From NCBI RefSeq assembly GCF_014805625.2, contig NW_023998453.1, forward strand, positions 45,001 through 109,000: 64,000 nucleotides of DNA, read 5' to 3'. Under the pieces are notes generated by a model that was not told the origin of the DNA, ran no database searches, and saw only the letters and a list, made by a program, of their open reading frames with translations. Position numbers and translations under genes: made by a program. The stretch comes from Glossina fuscipes. Lineage: Eukaryota > Arthropoda > Insecta > Diptera > Glossinidae. Positions 29,792-39,840 of this stretch are shown one piece after another; the stretch's first letter is position 1, and the number at the start of each line of letters is the position of its first letter.

Positions 29792-31968
29792 GTAGGAAAG
29801 CACACCTTAATGCTTCGAAGGGCTTATTGTTTATAGTCACATATGCATATGTTTGTACGTATATGCTCTAGCTGAAGGTTATTGAAGATTTTCATCTATA
29901 GAATGGAAAAAAAAAAAGGAGAAAAAACGAATAAAACAGAAATAAAAACAAAAACATAGTCATACGAACGCATAATCAGTTGTAGTGCACACATGTGTAT
30001 GAATGCACTTTGACCTCCAAAATATAAAATTAAATTAAAAAACCATAAAAAAAAAAAACAAAGAAAGAATAAGAAAAACTCCCACTTTGTTTACCTTCAC
30101 ATTCTGCCAACTAACCTGTTTCCAATGTCAATTGCATGCCACGCACACACAAAAAATAAAAATACAAACGCAAAATGCAGGCGGAGAGATTTCCATTGAG
30201 GAGAGTGAAATCTTGAACAAGGTCACACCGTTTGCTCAATGGCTGGGCTCATCAAATTCATGCATTAACCCCATTCTGTATGCGTTCTTTAATAAAAAAT
30301 ATAGACGAGGCTTTGCCGCTATTATTAAGTCGCGCTCTTGTTGCGGCCGTCTAAGGTAAGCAAATCGTTATCTATAGACGCTTTAGCGCTACGATTTCTT
30401 ATTATTATTATTATTACTATTAATGTTTTCCTTTAATATATACAGATATTACGATAATGTCGCTATAGTTTCATCAACTACTAGCACGAGTCGTCGCAAA
30501 TCATCACACTACCATCAAAACAACGGATCACGTAAGAATCCTAGCAGTCCTGGTTTGCGTAAAACCAACGCGGTTTCCTATATTTACGAGCACAACTCGT
30601 TACGGCGCCACAATCTGATGTGCAAACAGGATAGCAATTTGTCACAACAGATGCTTTTAAAACAAGACTCGCATGGGTCACGACAATATCTTATTAAACA
30701 AGAGAGTGCTTCCAGCGATGGGTCACGTCGTTTGCTATGCCAACAAGATAGTAACGGTTCTAAAATGTCTCTATCTAAACAAGATTCAGTTGTTTCCTAT
30801 TATTTGGAGAATAAACGTGCTGGTCACAATCTCCACGATTCATTTTCTACTCAGGATTCCATGTCGGTAGACTCACGACGCGGTACCATAACAAAGTGTA
30901 ATGAAAACGGTGGTGTCTCACCAACAGTTGGCTCACTGTTGGAGCATAAACGGCAAAAATTTGTTAAACAAGATTCGGTTATATCGTTCGGTGACCAAAG
31001 ACCCGGTAAGTCAAATTTCTCGACAAGCGAAACAACGTTGCTCACACAAGTGATGCAATGCGAAGTGAAGAAGAGAGCTGAAAATTGAAATATTGTTAAG
31101 ACTGCGCTTCAAGCGCTTTAACGCATGGTTAGAGATTATTTCAAAATTTCAGTACGAAGATGATGTAGATTAAAAGAGAAGAAGAAGTGCCTTGGCACAT
31201 CGCCTAGCGGTGAGAAATTCCAATTAACTAACGATAGCACCCGATAGAAGCGCATCATTATTTTTCCCGTTTACGCCTATGTACCTTATGAGAATTGTTT
31301 TTTTTTTTTTTTTGTTTTTTGAATAAACTTTAAAATTTTCTAAATTACGATAAGAATCGAAATAAAGTTCGACCATGCGAGCTTTACTTTCAGTTCGATT
31401 AATTAAAATTACCGAACAACTATCTCGTAGCTATCCAACCTTTGATCACCGCGGATCACCGAATGCCTCCTTTCATTATTTTCCCAATCAGTTATTCACT
31501 AAAAAAAAAAGTCTATTCTAAAACGGAAGGTACATCAGACTAGAATTAACTTTCTTAACACATTTAACTTGATTTGATTTAACACGCAGAGCACATTTAC
31601 GGCTATTGCCTAGACTAGGCAGTCAGTCAATCACAACTTTCGAAAAGAAATAGATATGAACACCATTGCCTTACAAAAAAATAATTTAAATGCTTTCGTT
31701 TAAATAATAACCTGTGACTAATGAATGCAACATGATCCCGTTTTATCTTTTCAAAGAACCACGTCGCCATCAATTAGTCAAACAGGACTCAGTTATATCA
31801 TTTGCTGATCAACGGCGGGGAATTTTGAACAAACAGGATTCGATTATAGCTTGCCCTAATCGTAATGGCGATGGTACTGGTCATCATGTATCCATACTGA
31901 AGAAAACCGATTCACAAATCAGCGGCAGTTTCTGTTCACCACGACGTAATATAGAAATTTTTGAATAA
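1..31968 (+). CDS. SIFaR: SIFamide-type neuropeptide receptor (class A GPCR), 5'-partial, six visible coding exons
   Basis: Exons are <2-632, 25332-25431, 29256-29704, 30181-30355, 30446-31005 and 31757-31968, all joined in frame at GT-AG sites, giving 708 visible residues. The frame is open to the left edge, so the start lies outside the window; the first visible part is a Ser/Thr/Asn-rich extracellular tail with an Asn run. Seven membrane segments follow: TM1 near residues 142-170 (GLIGNSF), TM2 ([16 protein letters not shown]), TM3 ending in DRFIAIWWP (DRF in place of DRY), TM4 ([11 protein letters not shown]), TM5, TM6 ([11 protein letters not shown]) and TM7 ([14 protein letters not shown]). 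MCK before TM3 and LCQEVWP in loop 2 supply the usual disulfide. The exon 1/2 joint reads [12 protein letters not shown], typical of insect SIFamide receptors. In insects this receptor binds SIFamide and couples to G proteins in neurons. The long cytoplasmic tail carries KQDS repeats. Another receptor of the RFamide/NPFF-like group is the alternative. Confidence 0.85.
310..369 (+). repeat. In-frame AAC/AAT trinucleotide repeat coding for an Asn run
   Basis: A mixed AAC/AAT microsatellite inside receptor exon 1 codes for about 20 consecutive Asn in the extracellular N-terminal tail, ahead of TM1. Such tracts vary in length between alleles and species; this one stays in frame. Confidence 0.9.
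1317..1553 (-). CDS. Candidate small secreted protein, nested in receptor intron 1
   Basis: This single-exon minus-strand frame of 78 residues begins [20 protein letters not shown], which resembles a signal peptide: a Lys, a hydrophobic stretch, then Ala before a polar mature part. The mature part has an amphipathic, charged helix-like stretch ([20 protein letters not shown]) and a polar C-terminus with one Cys. I do not recognise the family. A TATATAAG box lies 146 bp upstream of the ATG (1699-1706, minus strand), and an AATAAA lies downstream (1126-1131, minus strand), which together outline a transcript of about 550 nt. Both motifs are frequent by chance in DNA this AT-rich, and the hydrophobic core is short. 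It could be a secreted peptide, such as a male accessory gland product, or a chance frame. Confidence 0.35.
   Translation of the reverse strand: MFKIVLVICTVNILKAKTHSSLYDRLERVADQIAAIRKAKFEPALMIKSHGQLSDWRPQCQNLSESKPPTDNVLQTSF
1699..1706 (-). promoter_or_regulatory. Possible TATA box for the minus-strand small ORF
   Basis: TATATAAG on the minus strand, 146 bp upstream of the ATG at 1553. It is meaningful only if the small ORF is real. Confidence 0.25.
2521..2547 (+). repeat. (CTT)n microsatellite
   Basis: Nearly uninterrupted CTT/TTC triplets in receptor intron 1, a polypyrimidine tract. No coding role. Confidence 0.85.
3187..3510 (+). repeat. Copy of fly dispersed GTCTGTC-type repeat
   Basis: The copy opens with TTTATACCCTGTACACC, passes an ATCGATCGATTCAGAA segment, then GTCCGTCTGTCTGTCTGTC, and continues with a diverged GGTTTGGTCCAAAGACGAGC ... 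ATTGAAAACAGTTCGGATCGG tail. The same order of segments occurs in other copies in this window. I recognise this as a widespread repeat type in fly introns and intergenic DNA; its class is not settled by this sequence. Confidence 0.55.
4380..4690 (+). repeat. Diverged copy of the GTCTGTC-type dispersed repeat
   Basis: The segment contains TTTTCAATAGTGTTGGTCCTT, then a TACCAAACTTCAACAAAATAT stretch, and ends near GCAGACGAACGGACAGG and ATACCCAGCACCC. These match the second half of the repeat seen at 21380 and the opening seen at 3187. Heavily mutated. Confidence 0.45.
9900..10200 (+). pseudogene. Mariner transposase fossil, internal fragment
   Basis: The strand reads like the catalytic part of a mariner (Tc1/mariner superfamily) transposase. 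A mutated DETWIYGYDPET-like block (here GT, a stop, then IYSYDPET) lies near 9950-9985. [16 protein letters not shown] block follows, then GVHYEFL near 10050-10120, ending with a YCLNFMK remnant. At least one stop and one frameshift separate the blocks, so it cannot code for transposase. No terminal inverted repeats were recognised. It lies in receptor intron 1 in the same direction as the host gene. Confidence 0.75.
13990..14052 (+). repeat. GA-rich microsatellite
   Basis: Imperfect (GA)n with interruptions by AAA and CAA, in receptor intron 1. GA tracts can bind GAGA-factor-like proteins in flies, but no role is shown here. Confidence 0.7.
14940..15230 (+). repeat. Degenerate tandem repeat, unit roughly 37-43 bp
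   Basis: Six related phrases of the type ATT-x-TAGTAAGTCGTGG-x-TTAACTTTG recur at about 14942, 15015, 15052, 15095, 15160 and 15198. Spacings are near one or two times 37-43 bp. The copies are old and diverged. No ORF crosses them. Confidence 0.4.
17502..17525 (+). repeat. (CTTC)n microsatellite
   Basis: Tandem CCTT tetranucleotides in receptor intron 1. Confidence 0.7.
18032..18053 (+). repeat. (GT)n microsatellite
   Basis: Eleven GT dinucleotides in a row, flanked by more diffuse GT-rich sequence, in receptor intron 1. Confidence 0.9.
21380..21590 (+). repeat. Copy of the dispersed repeat, second half
   Basis: The order is ATGTGGTCCGCTCGGAACC, ATTTTCAATAGCCTTCG, then ACCAAATTTCATCGAAATAT, an ACAAC-CTACAGGTT segment, and a terminal GCTGTAGGGTATTA. 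The terminal AGGGTAT is the complement of the ATACCCT that opens the copy at 3187, suggesting inverted ends. No coding capacity. Confidence 0.5.
23225..23400 (-). pseudogene. Mariner transposase fossil, C-terminal fragment
   Basis: Read on the minus strand, this codes for a block [20 protein letters not shown] followed by [11 protein letters not shown], matching the region of mariner transposases just before their C-terminal WxxRW motif. A stop interrupts the frame upstream and the match ends before the WxxRW block, so it is truncated. It is opposite in direction to the fossil near 9900 and covers a different part of the protein, so the two are separate relics. The open plus-strand frames over this stretch are antisense shadows. 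Confidence 0.7.
25497..25502 (-). terminator. Polyadenylation signal of the nested cuticle-type gene
   Basis: AATAAA on the minus strand, 87 bp past the stop codon at 25589. The transcript would end only a few tens of bases from receptor exon 2 (25332-25431) on the opposite strand. Confidence 0.5.
25589..26053 (-). CDS. Small secreted Ala/Val/His/Pro-rich cuticle-type protein, nested gene
   Basis: Minus-strand exons are 26042-26053, 25800-25966 and 25589-25712, joined in frame at GTAAGT donors and TTTAG/TGCAG acceptors, for 100 residues. Exon 1 codes only MFKF; after splicing the N-terminus reads [16 protein letters not shown], a clear signal peptide with Ala at the likely cleavage site. The mature part has no globular domain. 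It is low-complexity, with repeated VPVV, HAAPAV, VAPVV and VPVHH blocks, and ends in AAHH. This composition and the MFKF/MFKL opening fit low-complexity insect cuticular proteins (CPLCA/CPLCP-like), which are secreted by epidermis into cuticle. No chitin-binding Rebers-Riddiford motif is present. It sits antisense in a receptor intron, with its own TATA box and a polyadenylation signal at 25497-25502. The subfamily is uncertain; gene structure is firm. Confidence 0.85.
26167..26174 (-). promoter_or_regulatory. TATA box of the nested cuticle-type gene
   Basis: TATAAAAG on the minus strand (context AGTATAAAAGCTCGC), 114 bp upstream of the ATG at 26053. Strong TATA boxes of this form are typical of insect cuticle genes. 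Transcription would begin near 26140, giving a leader of about 90 nt. Confidence 0.65.
28155..28682 (-). other. Unrecognised 175-residue open frame
   Basis: An uninterrupted minus-strand frame, unusually long for DNA this AT-rich. Its first 100 residues have mixed composition (for example [20 protein letters not shown]), then a Ser/Phe-rich stretch reads a CTT-rich simple repeat, then a hydrophobic end. I recognise no family. No signal peptide, TATA box or splice partners could be assigned. It may be a decayed transposon piece or a chance frame helped by the repeat. Confidence 0.2.
29743..29790 (+). repeat. (CA)n(TA)n microsatellite
   Basis: CACACA followed by a long uninterrupted TA run, just inside receptor intron 3. 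Likely length-variable. Confidence 0.9.
31006..31088 (+). other. Read-through alternative end of receptor exon 5
   Basis: If the GTAAGT donor after 31005 is not used, the frame continues 27 residues (ending EVKKRAEN) to a stop at 31086-31088. That would give a shorter receptor tail lacking the exon 6 KQDS units. The canonical donor and the matching acceptor at 31756 make splicing the default reading; a retained-intron isoform is possible. Confidence 0.3.
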
Positions 31969-32911
31969 ACCTAAACCTGTGGTGCACAATAGCAAATAGA
32001 AGAAGAAGAAAAATAGAAATAAAAAAAACCAACTACTGCTACTACTACTACTACTATTATTATACTATTACCACTACCACTACTATTATACACATATATA
32101 TATATATATATACACACACACATATATACACCCACACGCATAAACTTTACACATACACGCAAACTCAGTTATTAGCACATATCGTAGCAACAATTGCAAG
32201 CAAGAAGAAAAACATTAACAAAAAACTAATCTGTAGATTTGAAGAGGCTGACACACGTGAACAACCACAACAATAACAATAACAACAACAACAACAAATC
32301 AATAGAAAATTAAATGTTCTATAAACTGTTGACACGTTAAACATATGTTGAAAAAAGTTTTTCAATCTCTGAATATTTCCTCTCCCCTTCTCGCCCACTA
32401 ACTATCACTCAAAAAGTTTACATCGTTCCATATCACGCCCACTCTAAATCTCTTCACATCTCTTTTTAAATTCTATCTCCATCTATCTATATATATGCAA
32501 ACTGTAATACTAAGCTCTCACTCCAGACTCACACACAGTGATATTTTGTACGTGTATGACAAATTTTGTATGTATGTATTTGTAGTTTGAGGAACACACA
32601 GAGTTTTTTTATCAGTCATGAGAATACATGAAAATAGCTGTTAAGAAGGGAAAAAAAATATACAAAAGCAAAAAAAAAAAAAAAAAAAAGGAGTAAATAT
32701 ACAGAGAAAACTGAAAACAAAGCTATTTAAGTTAAATGATTGAGATAAACTTTTTTTCTAAATCATTTTAATAGTAATCACTTTGTTATTTTATGGGTTT
32801 GTTTTTTTTTTCATTTTTTTTATTTTTTTTTATTTTTTTTATTTTTATTATAAATTTTTTTTATCCGCAAAATAAACATAGCTACGATGTGAAACATATA
32901 CATATGAAATG

Positions 32912-32916
<5 letters not shown>

Positions 32917-32945
<29 letters not shown>
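32917..32945 (+). repeat. (TA)n microsatellite
   Basis: TA dinucleotide run with a GTATATG opening, in the presumed receptor 3' region. Confidence 0.8.
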
Positions 32946-32948
<3 letters not shown>

Positions 32949-33474
32949 AAGATATAAATTTTAAGCGCCTGCGACCAAAAAAAACAAAAACAACTTTTAT
33001 AGTGATTTGTTTTATCTAGAGAAGCTTAATAAAAACCGGTAACGAACGGGTGTTCCGGAATGATCTGATAATTAATACTTTTTACTTTATGAGGACTGAT
33101 CGATTACATTCATTACATTACGCTATTTAAAAATTCTAAAATTGATAAACGCTATCTAACATTTTCAGAAAACATTTCTTTTTTTCGTTTGCTATGCACA
33201 TACGGTCTTTTAACACAACATATCAATGTAAATTTCTCGTTTAATGACGAAGAACGTATCAATATCCAACTGTCATCGGAATGGCTGCTGAGAAGTGCAA
33301 GCTGAAATATTTTCACAGATACATATATTTATTGTATGCTGGACGTGGCATGAATAAGATCATCATTCTTTCTAACAAAATTATTCTGAGAGATGAGAGA
33401 GATAAGCCACCGAAGGGGGAGGCTGCACATTTATTTTGTGAAAACGTTTCAGAGATCTCACAGAGTATATGTAT

Positions 33475-33535
33475 TCTTGATCAGCCTCAAATTCTGAATT
33501 GATTTAAATATGTCCGTCTGTCTCTTTGTGTGGTA
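33475..33535 (+). repeat. Fragment of the GTCTGTC-type dispersed repeat
   Basis: TCTTGATCAGCCTC is followed by TTCTGAATTGATTTAAATAT and GTCCGTCTGTCTC. This is the middle segment of the repeat, in the same order as in other fly copies. Confidence 0.55.
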
Positions 33536-34219
33536 TCTGTGATGATAAGCATTCTTGCGTTAGCGGAAATACACGCCTACAACGCCCACTCGCCTATTCG
33601 ACATAAACTTTTATTTTAAAAATAAATGCCAATTCTAGCAGAATCTCTCATTTGGACTTTTTATAATAAGCAAGTCTTCAAACAACAAAGAAAGAAATTG
33701 TAATGATGAAAAAAAAAATTCTTCTTCTTCGACAAAAGAATCATTTATATCAAATTTGGTAGGTGTATTTTCAGGACCTCTCCTATATAGAAGGTCTCCT
33801 CATCTATATATATAGGTAAAAACTTTTTATGAAAAAAATACACGTATAACAAAAAGAAGAAAAAGAAATTCCTCCCCCGTCAACGACTATATCTAGTCCA
33901 CGTCACGTGTTTGGACATCGTTCCATACATTTGTTGTGCGCTTAAAATTCCACATTTTTATTGAATTCTTTATTCTTTGGTTCCACTAAAAAGTAGTCCT
34001 TGATCCTTTACAATTCTCACAAAGATTGCAAGTTGTACGCTGGTCAAGTTATTACACATTTCGTGGATTAAATTGCATACCTCGTGACCTAATGGATTCA
34101 CTCCTGACCATAAATCGAGCATGGATAATTTTAAACGATACCCAAAACGGTATAGCAGGGTGAACTAAACCCTAAACGCTTTGGAGATAAAAGTTGCCAG
34201 CTTGTCTTCACTAACCGCT

Positions 34220-34319
34220 NNNNNNNNNNNNNNNNNNNNNNNNNNNNNNNNNNNNNNNNNNNNNNNNNNNNNNNNNNNNNNNNNNNNNNNNNNNNNNNNN
34301 NNNNNNNNNNNNNNNNNNN
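34220..34319. other. Assembly gap, 100 N
   Basis: Exactly 100 unknown bases, the usual placeholder for a gap of unknown size. Open frames running through it are meaningless. Confidence 0.99.
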
Positions 34320-37056
34320 TGTCTTTTCGCAACGCGTACCGGAAAAACCTCGTATTGATATATACTAACATTGAGGTTAGGTATAATGTAAAAACCTTCA
34401 AAAAGTAATCGTCCAGCCTTGTGTTAAAAGTAATGGCTACACGTGTTTACTAAAATTGATAAGCAATTCATTTTGAGACATCCTAGAAGCAACAAGAGGT
34501 AGGTAGTATATGTTCGGTTTATATAGAAAGTGAATATATTTTTCGAGTCTGTGAAGTTGATTTCTGTCCAATATTTAATAAAAATTAAATCAATGTAGAT
34601 AACATACCGATATCTAAAATTGCTATGTACCTTTATTTAATAATATATATAAAGTATAACAAGAACAACAACAACAACAACAACAAAAACCGAGAAAGAA
34701 AAGAAAAAAAAAAAAAAAAGAGTTTTTTATATTGAATTCTTACGATTTATATAAAAATTTATATTGAACTTTTTTTTTTTTGTATAATAAGCAATAATTC
34801 TATTTATATTTACATAAAAAAAAGATATTTATATAAAAAAACATATATTTATACATAAACAAATTAAATATTAAAACAATAAAATCATGCTAATCGCATA
34901 AATCTTGCAGAGGAAGCCATTAAAGGAAATTAAAAGATGTAGAAGGAACAACAAAAAAACAAAGGAGAAATTAATTATAGGGAAATGAGAAGATTAACAA
35001 GAGATAAAAACTATAAAAATTTTCTGAAGTTTTTTTATAAGAAGAATGGACATGTTTTGCTAAACTTTTTAATAGGAGTTCTATGGTATGAGATACATAT
35101 AAAAACATACAAGTAATTTTATTGCATAACAGTTACTAAGCTATACTTATGCAACAAAAAAGAGGAGAGAAGTTATATACGAGTTGGGGAGAATTGATTT
35201 TGCGCATCTCGCTAGGTGTGCGTTCTAATACGAACGCGTTGCATCTCTCTCTTTGCCGAAACCTGATGATTGTCGATAGAAACACGTCTCGTTTTATACA
35301 TATACTGTGTTTATGCATATGCTGTGTTTATACATATACTCAATCTGGACCTGTCCCCCTGTCCGTCCACAATTTACAATCTTTTAAAGTCACAATTAAG
35401 AAAAGAGCAAGCATGGCTTGTATTTAAACCCAGTGCATCCATAATTAGCCTAAAGCCGGTGACCCTTTCCTCGGTCTAATTTAAATTTCCAAAATTTTTT
35501 CTTGTAGCATTATATCGTGCTTCCTTTAGCGTTGCAGCATAACATACTCTCGACCTTTCTCAAAACTTTGTTAAACAAATCGAAAATTAAGGGTAAACTA
35601 AATCCGCTCATCAATTTGCAACTCCAACAACTGCGCATCAAAAACTCCATAATTTACACACACATATATTTTTTAGTTAGCATAAGAGAGATGTTCCTAG
35701 AGGACATCTTGTTAAGTTTGTACGAATAATTGCACGACCCCTTGCATGTCCGGCTGTCCATCTATGTAGTACAACGGTAAAAATGCAGATACCGCCTACA
35801 AATTTGCGAAACAATTTGAAAATGACCCAAACCGGTCAAAGCCTACAGCGACCAAAAGCGTGCAAAAAGTGCAACAAAAACTGTGAATACCTTTGCTTTC
35901 CGTGTTTTTGCTTGTTATTCATCAAGTACAACATATATACCATACAAATTTCCACTTTTGTTCTCAAAATACGAAAATTAGACGCGCCCTCCCAATATTG
36001 TCGAGCATGAAAATTTAGGTCCTTCCCTTTTTGTTTAATCTTTTCTAGGATAACAATAATGGCCATAGACGATTCAATGACGACCGACTATAATTTTCTT
36101 ACTTGTTTTATTATAATTTCTACAAAAGATCGAAAATTTAATAAGGCTACGAAATCTATGCATAAATAAATTTTACAATGAGACGTCGTATGTAGAAAAG
36201 CGTAGTGTAATGTGTTCTACGCAAAACCCTATAAGCGATAAATCAAAGGAATGAATCTTCATTTCATACAAAAGCTGGAATTAAATACCGTACAAAAACT
36301 GTAATGATAGGCCTAAAGCGAATATAACTTCTTTCTTGCTTATTAGAAATACCACTTAAAGTAAGGACACCACGAAGTTGTTTTATAAAAGATATTCAAA
36401 ATAAATTTTGAGTTCTAATGAAACCAAATATACATAAATATTTATGTAAAAAAAAAAAAAAACTCACAAAAATACAAAAAAAACAAAATTAAAAAATTAA
36501 TAATAATATAACTGAAATCTTTGTTAAAGAATAAAATAAAATAAATTTAAATAGGATAAAAACCACAAAATATAGCACAAATAAAATAATGATAAAATTA
36601 ACATTACTTAGCCTCTAGTCTATATATATATATAAACATATATATACATATATATGTATATACATATATACATACACACCTTAATACATATAATATAAAC
36701 GAATTTTATAAGTTTAACATAAACAGAAATATTTATATAAAGTTTGTAATATTTCCAAAAATGTATTGGATTTTAAAAAATCCCTAATCCCACAAAATAA
36801 TAATATAATAAAAAAAGAAACAAAGGAAATTTGAAATTTCTAACACTGGGTGTTATAAAAACAAGCTTAAAGCTCTCTATCAATGAATGACATAACAATG
36901 ATTAGAAGAAAAAAAATACATAAATAAATAAATTTTAAAAACAATAAATATTTATATACCTATACATACCTACAAGATATGTTCGTAAGCATAAACTATT
37001 ATATGTTAAAAAATTTTAAAAAATATATATAAAAATAGTAATCAATAAAAACTATT

Positions 37057-37059
<3 letters not shown>

Positions 37060-37093
<34 letters not shown>
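37060..37093 (+). repeat. (AT)n microsatellite
   Basis: Uninterrupted AT run of about 17 units in the AT-rich region downstream of the receptor. Confidence 0.9.
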
Positions 37094-37095
<2 letters not shown>

Positions 37096-37640
37096 ATTAT
37101 CATTTTCAACACCAAAATAAGTAAATAAATTATTAATTTTTAAATTGGGCTTAATATTATAAATAAAAAGAAAACCCACTTCACTAAATATATTATAAAA
37201 ATAACAAATGATCCACAAAAACATCCACCAAATGCCCTTTAAAAAAAAAAAAAAAGAAAAAAAAATCAAAAACAAAAACAAAATGCTATTTAGCCACCAA
37301 ATCTAATAAATAAAATGGAATCAAAACTGCTTTGTATTGTTAAAAACTATACTAACATAATACAATTTTTATGTATCACAAACTATTATATAAAAAATTT
37401 AATTTAAAAGAAAACTCATTTTGTTGTTATATGCAGACATCGCATACACAAACACATATACATGTATAATCACTAAATTTCAACGATACCAAAGAGAAAA
37501 TTAACTAATTTTAACAAAAGCAGCATCTACAACAACAATAAATTAATTTAATAAAATTATAGAAAAAAGAACAAAACAAAAAAAAAATGTTTATTTTAAA
37601 TTCAAATCAATACAAAAGAGATATCAATAAAACCATTGTG

Positions 37641-37665
37641 AAATTCGAAGTTCGCTCATTTACTT
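37641..37665 (+). repeat. Distant copy of the AAATTCGAAGTTCGCTCATT motif
   Basis: A 25-base stretch identical to 47151-47175, with a partial second copy (GAAATTCCAAGTTTAAGT) about 40 bp further on. It follows an AATAAA at 37625-37630, near the possible end of the receptor transcription unit. Confidence 0.7.
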
Positions 37666-39840
37666 ACTCTCTCAAGTTGTGAAATTCCAAGTTTAAGTAA
37701 AAACAAGTTTGAAAATATGTTGTATACTTTCGGGTGGGGAAAATATTCAATACTTTTTCTTACTATCAGCTGAGCAAAACATCCGAAATCTATGTCCTAT
37801 TTTCAGACGAAAAAACAATTCAAAGTCTTTATGGACTATTTCTTTGGACGAGAGAAAACAAATGAGAATGTGTATCATATTTTCGGACAAGGAACATTTT
37901 TAAGATATAAATGAGAATTTCCCAAGAGTTTGTTCGTTTAGCTTAATTTTCGTTAAAATGATTTTCGAGTAGTAAAAAAGAAAGTACAGTTCATGCAATA
38001 AAAACTAGTTATTTTAACATAACAAATGCGAAATTCATTGCCTACATTAAGGAGTTCAATATTTCTTTTTTTTCAGGTAGTTCCTACTATCGTCAACCAT
38101 GAACGGCTCTCATTCGAGCGAAAATTCAACAGATAAATGTCACCACGGAATGACATTAAGATAAAAAAAAAATAGTCCGCACTTCACGTGTTCCACTGAA
38201 ACTTCTCGCTCCTTGAGTCGCAAATATCATCGTGAAATACCAAGAACTTATACTTCATTGTCATGTAAAGGCGTTGTTCTAATGAGATGAATGAATTCTA
38301 ATGTGGAATGTGGCTTGGAAGGAGCCGCTTTTGTTAAAGACCCGTTATTCTTCGTGAAAAATTAGCCCTTGTTGCAAATAAAAGCTAATTGCTCATAAAA
38401 AATAATCTACGGAAAGGAATCTGAAAAATAGCGCTGCACGGTCCATTGATAGTCACTATTTCAGCCAACTTTCCTTGTTGCCAAGTAAAGGCTTATTGTT
38501 CATAGAAAGGTGTATATGGGAGGAAGTTTCAAAAAATATGCTCATTCCATCCAAATATAAAATATTTGAATATTTTAAAATTCCTTTTATATAACAAATT
38601 CCTTTGAAAATGGAATTATATAGGCGATGCTCACAAAAGTTGTCCGATTTGGCGCATTGCTAATAAGGCTTTTCCTTAAACCAAAACATCTCAAGATATA
38701 TAGAATAAGACATCAGATAGCAAAATGGACAGACAGCGTCAATTCCATTCCAAAAAAAAAAGTTTAAAGTGATAGGTATAACAAAAGGTACAAGTCTTTC
38801 TGGGCCTCAAGTCTTTCTGTGTTTTGCGTACCTCTTCACAAACCTTGCACATCGGCACCACAAGTACAGAAGGAGATAATAAGCTTGTTGTTCTAAACAA
38901 ACTTTTGTCCTCACAGCCCCGTTTTGAAATGAAAGCAGATGGACAACTGGAAACGGCCGTTTCGTTTATTTACCTTATTCGCGAACCCAATCGCTTTATA
39001 ATCTCTTCCTATTAAGACTAGAATATTACAACTGCTAGGTAATCTTGCAACTATTGGAACTCATAGTGGTGGTTACACCACTCAAATCCAAATGTCATTT
39101 TATATGTATATAGAAAAGACATGGGGATGATAATAATTTGGAATTATTTAACCTAACTAATTCTGGTGATCCTGGTGCACGCTTTTCATCCATAATCTGC
39201 CCCACTTCACAGCTACAATAGTTGAGCCGATAAACAAGAGCATTTTTTTCAAGTGTTTATGTAGGTTTACTTGAATAAATAAATCCCGTTATTCCCACAT
39301 TATATAGATACGGCAATCATTGCCCCGAAAAGTGACATTAAGCATACACACATTCTTACAACACTAGGCCAGCTAGTCGGGTATATTCTAAAATTTCGTA
39401 AATTTTAACATTTTCTTTATAATATAGCAAAAATTTACTCATTAAATTAATAAACCATATAATTAATTAAAGCTTAAGATAAAACGACTAAATAATTATT
39501 TTAAAATTTCATATAAAAGAAATGCACTGCGAGGGGGAATAGAGATACTTTTCAACGAGTTGACTCATAAAAATAAAAAAAAAGATAATTTGCGTTATTA
39601 ATTAAATTACAAACACACGCAAAACGCATACGCAAAACATCGAAAGAGAAGCAAAGATTAAGAAGAAACGGAAAGAAGAGGTATCCGGACAACAAATAAA
39701 TATATATGTTATGCGTATATACAATCGTTAGGTATTATTTAATTGGAGAGAGAGAAACAAAAGACTGAAAGTGAGTTACGTGCCAATTGCTTTATAATTT
39801 CGACAAATTATACATAATATAAGGAACTGATCAGTCAACC

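Larger units (their letters stand above)
31969..39840. other. Receptor 3' UTR and intergenic AT-rich DNA
   Basis: There is no supported gene in this 7.9 kb. It is dominated by A-rich and AT-rich sequence, with ACT/ATT triplets, (CAA)n, (TA)n and long A or T runs, and many AATAAA-like words, so the receptor transcript end cannot be placed. It contains a GTCTGTC-repeat fragment (33475-33535), an assembly gap, and a 25-base motif at 37641 shared with 47151. The last 300 bp before 39841 should contain the promoter of the TatD-type gene; no TATA box was recognised there. Confidence 0.6.

Noticed and set aside
29355..29840. Additional ORFs over receptor exon 3
   Set aside because: Out-of-frame or antisense shadows of the transmembrane-coding exon and its adjoining TA repeat.
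34165..34408. ORFs spanning the assembly gap
   Set aside because: Their middle is 34 unknown residues from the N run.
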